NCBI GenBank assembly: GCA_003279455.1
Contig: QCHU01000004.1
Span: 19,611-83,610, forward strand
Reading direction: 5' to 3'
Source of the DNA: Prochlorococcus sp. AG-402-G19
Lineage (GTDB): Bacteria; Cyanobacteriota; Cyanobacteriia; PCC-6307; Cyanobiaceae
DNA length: 64,000 nucleotides
A model generated the notes under the pieces. The model saw only the letters and a program-made list of their open reading frames with translations, was not told where the DNA came from and ran no database searches. The translations under genes and the position numbers were made by a program. Shown piece by piece: positions 58,797-64,000 of this stretch. Numbering within the stretch: the stretch's first letter is position 1; every line of letters begins with the position of its first letter.

Positions 58797-58868
58797 AAAA
58801 AGCACCCTACTTATGCGAAGTCGAGTGCCTTTTTACAACAGAACTATTGTGTGAGGAGTTGTTCTGTT
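58797..58868 (+). ncRNA. Paired-hairpin structure M9
   Basis: Imperfect AAAAAGCAC/GTGCCTTTTT stem (58,797-58,834) and the perfect 8-bp AACAGAAC (58,837-58,844) with GTTCTGTT (58,861-58,868); loop TATTGTGTGAGGAGTT is related to the M3 and M8 loops. Confidence 0.55.
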
Positions 58869-59001
58869 ATTTCTTTTCTACTCCTGTCTGCACCTTTTGT
58901 CACTAGGGAAAGACAAACTGATGAGACCCTGCAAAAAAGGAACAAGAACACATAAATAGATCTACAGTTCAAAAGATTGTTGAAAGAGAAGGAGTGGCAG
59001 C

Positions 59002-59205
59002 ATGATTAAAAAAAATAATTATGCAGATGGATTATCTAATTACATTGTTTTGAAGGAAGAGAAGGAAGTTATTTTTTATTTGCATAACCCTTATCCAGAT
59101 TGCTTGGAAATTCCAGCAATCATGAAGGCACGCTTCCCTGAGGATTACAAGACCATAGTTGTCAGTTCATTGGATGAGTTTAAAAAATATGGAGGGAAAG
59201 TATAA
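59002..59205 (+). CDS. Small hypothetical protein, 67 aa
   Basis: ATG at 59,002 with a good AAGGAG nine bases upstream, rare in this window. Sequence: YIVLKEEKEVIFYLHNPYPD, IMKARFPEDYKTIVVSSLDE. A compact alpha/beta protein by appearance; no family recognised. Confidence 0.6.
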   Translation: MIKKNNYADGLSNYIVLKEEKEVIFYLHNPYPDCLEIPAIMKARFPEDYKTIVVSSLDEFKKYGGKV

Positions 59206-59285
59206 CCACCAAATGGGATGACACCTCATGGCAAGAAGAGTTCTTATAAATTAAGACACATAATCCTTAAGTAGTGAGAATGCTA

Positions 59286-59402
59286 ATGGAAGGTCAAAGA
59301 GGATTCTGAGACGCATGGCAACTGGGTTCACTTCATGAGGAATACAAAAGATTGAAGAAGAGATATGAGCAACTAAAACTGCAAAAAGAGGAAGAGGAAT
59401 AA
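59286..59402 (+). pseudogene. Small gene with an in-frame TGA
   Basis: MEGQRGF-TGA-DAWQLGSLHEEYKRLKKRYEQ... ends TAA at 59,400-59,402. A single TGG-to-TGA change would explain the stop. The tail is a charged coiled-coil-like helix. Ends five bases before the next ORF. Confidence 0.35.
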
Positions 59403-59407
59403 CAGCA

Positions 59408-59662
59408 ATGAGAGAAGAAATAGATTGGAAGCAAGAACTACTTGATTCAGCAAACTTCAATGGCAAGCAAGAAAAGATATTGAAGCATGGTCAAAAGTCT
59501 TTAACTGAAAGTTGGTTATTAGGTGCGTTGTATACCCGTTGGAAAAAGATGAAAGGATATAGAGAACCTCCTACTCCTAATTGTCAGAGGTCATTTCTTG
59601 AATGGGAAAAGCGACTTGCAAAAAAAGAGTTTTATGTCCTTATTGAGGACGATGTTATCTAG
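59408..59662 (+). CDS. Small hypothetical protein, 84 aa
   Basis: MREEIDWKQELLDSANFNGK, Trp-rich and basic (LLGALYTRWKKMKGYREPP), no signal or helix. Follows AGCA spacing from the previous frame. No family recognised. Confidence 0.55.
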   Translation: MREEIDWKQELLDSANFNGKQEKILKHGQKSLTESWLLGALYTRWKKMKGYREPPTPNCQRSFLEWEKRLAKKEFYVLIEDDVI

Positions 59663-59673
59663 CTAGATTCGTA

Positions 59674-59820
59674 ATGAGGTTTCAAGTCACGATGATCGAC
59701 AAGGAGGAGAAGACTTTTGAAGAAACAATCGTTGCAGGAAATATGGACGAAGCAAAAAAAATTGCAAAAGAAAGTAATCCAGAAGCAAAAGTAGTTTCTG
59801 CGAACTGGGTTTATAAGTGA
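59674..59820 (+). CDS. Small hypothetical protein, 48 aa
   Basis: MRFQVTMIDKEEKTFEETIV, DEAKKIAKESNPEAKVVSAN, ending WVYK. A beta-strand, helix, strand pattern typical of short picocyanobacterial proteins with a DEAKKLA helix. Last gene of E5; ends 46 bases before its right arm pair. Function unknown. Confidence 0.6.
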   Translation: MRFQVTMIDKEEKTFEETIVAGNMDEAKKIAKESNPEAKVVSANWVYK

Positions 59821-59865
59821 TTTATTTTTACGATTTATGAGTCCCCACTTTTTCTTTGGATAAAC

Positions 59866-59887
59866 GTTCCACGTGAGTTCCATGTGT
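59866..59887 (+). repeat. E5 right arm pair (two 11-mers)
   Basis: GTTCCACGTGA followed by GTTCCATGTGT; same type as the E5 left arms. Confidence 0.8.
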
Positions 59888-59947
59888 TATGGTGTGGTTA
59901 AGAAACCCTGTCTATAACTGTATTTTTGTACCCCATATATGGTGGGA

Positions 59948-59963
59948 ACTATTGAGTGAGAGT
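59948..59963 (+). repeat. Core site C5 (copy of guaA 3' end)
   Basis: 14 of 16 bases match, plus GGGA before it. An arm pair follows at +117. Confidence 0.7.
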
Positions 59964-60064
59964 AATGGAAACGTTTACTTTCTAGTGATAACTTTCTTAT
60001 TATTATTTTATACTGAATTTACTTACTAATCATTGGTAATAATAGCAAGAGTTTTGAGGTATGC

Positions 60065-60086
60065 GTTGCACAAATTTTTCTCAAAA
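60065..60086 (+). repeat. E6 left arm pair (two 11-mers)
   Basis: GTTGCACAAAT followed by TTTTCTCAAAA at +117 from C5. The upstream pair expected near +57 is not recognisable. Confidence 0.55.
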
Positions 60087-60308
60087 ACTCTTTTTACTAT
60101 CTCTACCATAAAATCGTAGAAAGATTTTTTTCTATAAAATCAAAATATTTTAATTCTCTTGAAGTAGTCAGATTTTGTTTTGTAAATCCAGAATTGAGAT
60201 ATTTCTATGAATGTATTTTTATACTTCTTTTAAAGCTTTGCCGAATTTCTAAATTGATCTGTGTTTTACTTTCTGCGAAAAGTGTTTATATTGTCTTAGA
60301 TTTGAAAT

Positions 60309-61706
60309 TTATTTAGCAAAAATATACCAGTCATCTACTCCTGATATGACTGTTGACTTTCTTTGATAACCTTTACTAATTAAAAGATCATATATATTAT
60401 CTCGCATAGGAGTGAAATTATGTTCACAAGTGATCACTCTGAATTTATACTTATCAAAATCAAAAGCCTTCAATATCTCATATTCACTTCCTTCTGTGTC
60501 TATTGATAAATAATCTATAGTTTTTGGTGCCTGATATGTTTCTAACAAATCTAATAATGAAATCGTTTTAACTTTATATATATTCCCTTCTTTAAAGTAT
60601 TTTTTATTTTTATCAGAAAACATATTTATTGAAGCCATTTGTTTGTAAGAAATAGGCTCGTTAAATAAAACTTCATTTCCAGATGATTTCCATATACATT
60701 TAGTTTCGATATTTACAGATCGGTTTTCTTTTAACTTTGTATGCCAGAAGATTGCTGGTTCAACTAGTATTCCATCCCAATTAAAAAATTTTTCTAATAA
60801 GTAGGAATTGGACCCTACTAAACCATCGCAAGATCCAAATTCTACGAAAAAACCATTTCTTTTAAAATTTAATTGACTTAAAGCAAATAAATCTTGTCTA
60901 AATTGTGATTTTGAAAGGCTTAAGTTTTTTAAGCAATCTTTTTTATATTTAGCATCAATATGGTGGATAAAATTTATATCAATTCCTTTTTTTTCCTCAT
61001 CATCTGCTTCTTTTAATTTACCAAGATCTTTTAATAATACTCCCAGATTGGAATATGCCTTTGCGTAATCAGGTTTAAGTTCAATCGCCTTGCGATAAAA
61101 GTGTTCTGCTTCTTTTAATTTGCCAAGACGTTTTAATAATACTCCTAGATTGGAATGTGCTTCTGCGTAATTAGGTTTAAGTTCAATCGCTTTGCGATAA
61201 AAGTATTCTGCTTCTTTTAATTTGCCAAGATCTTTTAATAATACTCCCAGATTAGAATGTGCTTCTGCGTAATCAGGTTTAAGTTCAATCGCTTTGCGAT
61301 AAAAGTGTTCTGCTTCTTTTAATTTGCCAAGATCTTTTAATAATACTCCCAGATTCGAATGTGCTTCTGCGTAATTAGGTTTAAGTTCAATCGCTTTGCG
61401 ATAAAAGTGTTCTGCTTCTTTTAATTTGCCAAGATCTTTTAATATAATTCCATAATTAGAAAAAACTCTGTGATCTTTAAAACCTTGATTTATGAAAAGT
61501 TGATAATATTTTGCTGCTTTTTGAATGTTTTCTTGTGATTGATACCTAACTGCTTGATTGAGTATTTGTTCTTTAGAGGGTTTAGAAGGAGTGTTAGTGG
61601 AAATAGAAATATTATCTTTTATTTCTCCTAAAGTAAATGGAACTGAGAATATTTTTACTTCAGTTACTTTCTTTTCTTTTTGATCTTGCTTTTCCCACTT
61701 CATCAA
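60309..61706 (-). CDS. TPR-repeat protein fused to an FkbM-type methyltransferase
   Basis: 465 residues. The same N-terminal leader as the E1 gene (VTEVKIFSVPFTLGE...SKPSKEQILNQA), then five to six TPRs at 55-235, four of them almost identical (LKEAEHFYRKAIELKP). The C-terminal FkbM methyltransferase has FFVEFGSCDGL near 285, GILVEP, and DYLSIDTEGSEYEILKAF near 405. FkbM enzymes O-methylate sugars or small molecules. Cargo of E6; the leader plus TPR part is shared with E1/E7 but the catalytic half differs. Confidence 0.88.
   Translation of the reverse strand: MMKWEKQDQKEKKVTEVKIFSVPFTLGEIKDNISISTNTPSKPSKEQILNQAVRYQSQENIQKAAKYYQLFINQGFKDHRVFSNYGIILKDLGKLKEAEHFYRKAIELKPNYAEAHSNLGVLLKDLGKLKEAEHFYRKAIELKPDYAEAHSNLGVLLKDLGKLKEAEYFYRKAIELKPNYAEAHSNLGVLLKRLGKLKEAEHFYRKAIELKPDYAKAYSNLGVLLKDLGKLKEADDEEKKGIDINFIHHIDAKYKKDCLKNLSLSKSQFRQDLFALSQLNFKRNGFFVEFGSCDGLVGSNSYLLEKFFNWDGILVEPAIFWHTKLKENRSVNIETKCIWKSSGNEVLFNEPISYKQMASINMFSDKNKKYFKEGNIYKVKTISLLDLLETYQAPKTIDYLSIDTEGSEYEILKAFDFDKYKFRVITCEHNFTPMRDNIYDLLISKGYQRKSTVISGVDDWYIFAK
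61010..61450 (-). repeat. Near-identical 102-bp tandem repeats encoding TPR units
   Basis: Four to five consecutive 34-codon units differ by only a few bases (for example KPNYAEAH versus KPDYAEAH). Such DNA-level identity points to recent expansion by recombination. Confidence 0.85.
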
Positions 61707-61959
61707 TTGTTCTTTTTCTCTTTTGATTTCAACTATATTACTATTAATTCTAATTTTTAATCTTTATTCACTTTGTCTGAAGTCAATTCTGCAGTTTTAA
61801 AGGGAGACTAACAGTAGATCTTTAGATTATTTTTCTACGCAGAGAACATAGGAAAAGGTGATAAAATCACCAAGAGGAAACAGGATTTAATATGATTTAC
61901 GCAATCTCGATATCAATGTCTAAAATGGATATATAAAAGAGCAAATATGTCTCCTAGAT

Positions 61960-61981
61960 GTTACACAAGCGTTTCACAAAA
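61960..61981 (+). repeat. E6 right arm pair (two 11-mers)
   Basis: GTTACACAAGC followed by GTTTCACAAAA. Confidence 0.65.
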
Positions 61982-62040
61982 TTATTGAGTCAAAATAGAT
62001 TGACTGAGGGACACGGATATTAGGAGGATTTGGGGTGGCA

Positions 62041-62056
62041 ACCATTGAGTAGGTGT
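62041..62056 (+). repeat. Core site C6 (degraded copy)
   Basis: 12 of 16 bases match; the following TAACGTCTACTTTTAAGTGA matches the sequence after C5, which supports common origin. The 112 bases to C7 hold no gene. Confidence 0.5.
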
Positions 62057-62168
62057 GCTGCTAACGTCTACTTTTAAGTGATAATTTAATTTATATGGCT
62101 TTATCTGCTATGTTTAAAAATAAAACTTATTGGCATGAACGAGTTTCGAGGACACTCTTTTGTGAAGG

Positions 62169-62186
62169 ACTCTTGAGGCTGATAAT
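62169..62186 (+). repeat. Core site C7 (degraded copy)
   Basis: ACTCTTGAG matches 8 of 9 of the core start. Downstream GTGTCTA...TATAGTCTAAA aligns with the bases after guaA (TTGTCTACT...ATAGTCTAAAC). Arm pairs follow at +59 and +108. Confidence 0.5.
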
Positions 62187-62227
62187 AATGTGTCTATTTA
62201 ATAGTATGTATAGTCTAAAAAACAAGG

Positions 62228-62249
62228 GTTTGTTGTATGTTATTTGGTG
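62228..62249 (+). repeat. E7 left arm pair 1 (two 11-mers, decayed)
   Basis: GTTTGTTGTAT followed by GTTATTTGGTG. Confidence 0.45.
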
Positions 62250-62276
62250 ACAAAATGACTGCAATTTGAGACCAAT

Positions 62277-62298
62277 GTTTGTCATGAGTTTGTTTTGT
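62277..62298 (+). repeat. E7 left arm pair 2 (two 11-mers)
   Basis: GTTTGTCATGA followed by GTTTGTTTTGT, like E1 pair 2. Confidence 0.6.
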
Positions 62299-62386
62299 GA
62301 CCTTTCCCTTATCTTTATGAAGACATCTTAGAAAGATTTTTAATCTCTGTAAAATTAAATATTTTAAGCGCTGGATGTAGTTAATT

Positions 62387-64000
62387 CTAAGTTTTACAAA
62401 CCCAGAACTGATACATACCTGCGAAGGTCGTGGGATGTTGCTTTTCAAATTTTTCCCAGTTTTGTAAGTTGGTTTGCTTCTGATCTTCTGGGAAGTAGGT
62501 CTTGTAGATAGATTTAACTGGTTTTGGTAGTAAGAATCCCAGAAACTTTAACTCATTAGATTCGAGAGTTTCTTGCAGTTGGTTAATAGTGAATCTATGT
62601 TCTTTGGTGTGAAAGCAAAGATCACGGCAGGAAGAGAGTGTATAAAAGTCAGAACTCTTTGAGAGAGAGTTTAATTCTGGTGCTTTACCTGAAAAGATAG
62701 TTTCTCTAAAATCACGAATACAATCTTCATTCGTCTGAAGATTTTTGTTGGCAATATAATTTCTTGCTTTAACGACATCTTTTCTTGCTAATTCACTATA
62801 TAAACCTAACTTAATGAATCCAGTCTTTTTTAAAACACCTAATAATGCTTTCAATCCTTTTGAAGGATCATCCATATGATGTAAAACACCGCTACATTCA
62901 ATAATGTCAAATTGTTTTTCTAATAAACTAACCTCCAAGATATCCATCTCTATAAGTTTAACCTTATTAATGCTCAGTTCATTTATCTTCCTTTGAGCAT
63001 AAGCAAGACTAGATAAACTTAAATCTATAGCAGTTATTTGAGCATTTTTATACCTCTGTGCTTGTAAGATTTGCTGACCTGTTCCACATCCAGCAATCAG
63101 AACTTTTAATTGCTCATCTCCTTCAGTTTGACTTATATAATTAGGGTTGATTTCACAATTAATTCCTTGAACAATAGATATCTTTTGAATTTCTAAATGA
63201 CTTCCATATCTCCATCTAGGATATGGATTTACTTCATATTGAGATTTCACCCTTTGAGAAATATTATTATTAATTTGACCTAATATTTTAATATCTTTAG
63301 ATAATTCAATTTCTTTTAGAGGTTCTTCTATTTGTAATTCTATTAATTCTATGAAAGCTTGATTAGAAGACTTAAAAGATTTTAAGGAAGGTATCTGATT
63401 TAGAAGTTTATATAGCGGAAAATAACAAGACAAAATTGAAATATTTGTTTCATTTAATTCACCATCTCTACACTTTCTAATAATGTTATTAACAGATAAC
63501 TTTTCTTCTTCAGTCAATGAAAAAATATATTCATTAAGGAAACATTGTTCTCCTAATGCAATAATAAATTTTAATGCTGATTGATTACTAATCTCTCTAT
63601 GATGAGCAATTTGATTGCATATATTTCTTCTTTCTTTCGTGAGAATATTTTCTAATTTAGGATCACAAAATATTATCTTTTTAAGCGCATTAATTATAAT
63701 TTTGTCATTGATAATTAATTCATTTTTGGAAAAATCTGAATCTAATCCTTCTAAAGTATTTATTATTTGATTTCTATATAAAAAGTTAAATCCATTGAAT
63801 AATTCTTTGTGTTTTAAATTATTTTTCTCTAGAAGAATATTTAATATTTTTTTTAATTTAGATTTGTTTAATTTTGAAGGATCTGAATCGCTTAGAAATT
63901 CCGTTATAAAGTAATAAATTTTAGGAAATGTTGGATTAATCTCAATTACTTTCAAGTATGAATCAAAAGATTCTTGTAATTTGCCAAGATCTTTCAATAT
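62387..64000 (-). CDS. TPR-fused class I SAM methyltransferase (5' end cut by window)
   Basis: Close relative of the E1 gene, matching from the last TPR unit (ILKDLGKLQESFDSYLKVIE) to the C-terminal GMYQFWVCKT. The frame runs off the right edge, so the N-terminal leader and other TPRs are missing from view; the internal ATG at 63,997 is not the real start. Motif I VLIAGCGTGQQIL, ITAIDLS and FDIIECSGVLHHMDDP are intact, so it is probably active. Substrate unknown. Cargo of E7. Confidence 0.85.
   Translation of the reverse strand: MLKDLGKLQESFDSYLKVIEINPTFPKIYYFITEFLSDSDPSKLNKSKLKKILNILLEKNNLKHKELFNGFNFLYRNQIINTLEGLDSDFSKNELIINDKIIINALKKIIFCDPKLENILTKERRNICNQIAHHREISNQSALKFIIALGEQCFLNEYIFSLTEEEKLSVNNIIRKCRDGELNETNISILSCYFPLYKLLNQIPSLKSFKSSNQAFIELIELQIEEPLKEIELSKDIKILGQINNNISQRVKSQYEVNPYPRWRYGSHLEIQKISIVQGINCEINPNYISQTEGDEQLKVLIAGCGTGQQILQAQRYKNAQITAIDLSLSSLAYAQRKINELSINKVKLIEMDILEVSLLEKQFDIIECSGVLHHMDDPSKGLKALLGVLKKTGFIKLGLYSELARKDVVKARNYIANKNLQTNEDCIRDFRETIFSGKAPELNSLSKSSDFYTLSSCRDLCFHTKEHRFTINQLQETLESNELKFLGFLLPKPVKSIYKTYFPEDQKQTNLQNWEKFEKQHPTTFAGMYQFWVCKT

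Larger units (their letters stand above)
53600..59947. mobile_element. Cassette E5: core C4 to C5, array of tiny genes and paired hairpins
   Basis: 6,348 bases, the largest unit. Both ends carry the same arm pair: GTTCCACGTGAGTTCCA is identical at 53,657-53,673 (left) and 59,866-59,882 (right). The left arms sit at +57 and +117 from C4; the right pair is 82 bases before C5. Cargo is small ORFs of 23-146 residues, a PpnP-like gene and structured RNAs. No recombinase seen. Confidence 0.75.
59821..60308. other. Junction region: E5 right end, core C5, E6 left end
   Basis: 488 gene-free bases: E5 right arms (59,866-59,887), a segment shared with the E3 right end (CCCTGTCTAT and T-run then CCCC), core C5, the E6 arm pair (60,065-60,086) and a CGTAGAAAG motif at 60,115. 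The rest shows nothing I can name. Confidence 0.65.
59948..62040. mobile_element. Cassette E6: core C5 to C6, TPR-FkbM methyltransferase cargo
   Basis: 2,093 bases. Left arm pair at +117 (GTTGCACAAAT, TTTTCTCAAAA) and right pair 81 bases before C6 (GTTACACAAGC, GTTTCACAAAA) agree at 17 of 22 positions. One cargo gene on the minus strand. Confidence 0.65.
61707..62386. other. Junction region: E6 right end, cores C6 and C7, E7 left end
   Basis: 680 gene-free bases with the E6 right arms, two degraded cores, and the two E7 left arm pairs followed by a block homologous to 47,281-47,450. Confidence 0.65.
62169..64000. mobile_element. Cassette E7 (right end outside window), TPR-methyltransferase cargo
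   Basis: The left end and cargo are both homologous to E1: GTTTGTCATGA/GTTTGTTTTGT arms and the same methyltransferase. The right boundary is not in the window. Confidence 0.6.

Noticed and set aside
61982..61996. TTATTGAGTCAAAAT as another core copy
   Set aside because: 12 of 16 at best, with the mismatches in the GTGGG part, and it sits inside the E6 right-arm zone; could be chance in AT-rich DNA.
47286..62298. CRISPR array reading of the short direct repeats
   Set aside because: Repeats are 11-mers in adjacent pairs at fixed distance from a core, with no unique spacers of equal length and no cas genes.
47226..64000. Classical integron with attC cassettes
   Set aside because: The cores are copies of guaA with linear arm sites, not imperfect palindromic attC folds, and there is no integron integrase in view.

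Overview
The window is AT-rich picocyanobacterial chromosome, most likely Prochlorococcus of a low-light NATL-like lineage. The basis for this is the gene order dnaN, PRC-barrel protein, purL, purF, gyrA-like, TPR protein, queG, DUF502, nusB, ftsY, PP2C, argH, together with AT-rich codon use and many TTG/GTG starts. The genus is a confident inference; the clade is a guess. There are no tRNA, rRNA, transposase or CRISPR signals that I can support.

Region 1 (1-47,247) is ordinary core genome. It opens with a cut sucrose-phosphate synthase, followed by uvrA, recN, an ABC1/UbiB-type kinase, a DUF1400 protein and thrC. A 372-base non-coding stretch before dnaN carries five DnaA-box-like sites inside a perfect 19-bp inverted repeat and is the likely replication origin. 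After dnaN come purine synthesis (purL, purF), a GyrA-like topoisomerase subunit, queG, nusB, ftsY, argH, a glycine-rich RNA-binding protein, dus, msrB, grpE-dnaJ-tusA-rsgA, murC-murB-ybaB, gap2, thiL, a secreted cyclophilin, efp-accB, pdxA, a class V aminotransferase, cbiD and guaA.

Region 2 (47,226-64,000) is an accessory island anchored on the 3' end of guaA, and it is the striking part. The last bases of guaA recur downstream as degraded copies at 49,793, 52,617, 52,818, 53,600, 59,948, 62,041 and 62,169. They divide the island into a row of units, called E1 to E7 here. In five units a pair of 11-bp tandem repeats starts 117-118 bases after the core copy. The repeat sequence differs from unit to unit, but in E1, E5 and E6 it matches between the two ends of the same unit. 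This is the layout expected of tyrosine-recombinase attachment sites (core plus arm sites), so I read the island as a stack of small integrative cassettes. No recombinase gene is visible.

Cassette cargo looks like cell-surface and phage-interaction functions. E1 carries a TPR-fused SAM methyltransferase and E2 a membrane acyltransferase with an SGNH domain. E3 is an empty shell. E4 carries an McrA-like HNH nuclease. E5 (6.3 kb) holds tiny ORFs, a PpnP-like enzyme, a duplicated DUF1651-like gene and about ten paired-hairpin RNA structures. E6 carries a TPR-fused FkbM methyltransferase, and E7 a second copy of the E1-type methyltransferase, cut by the window end.
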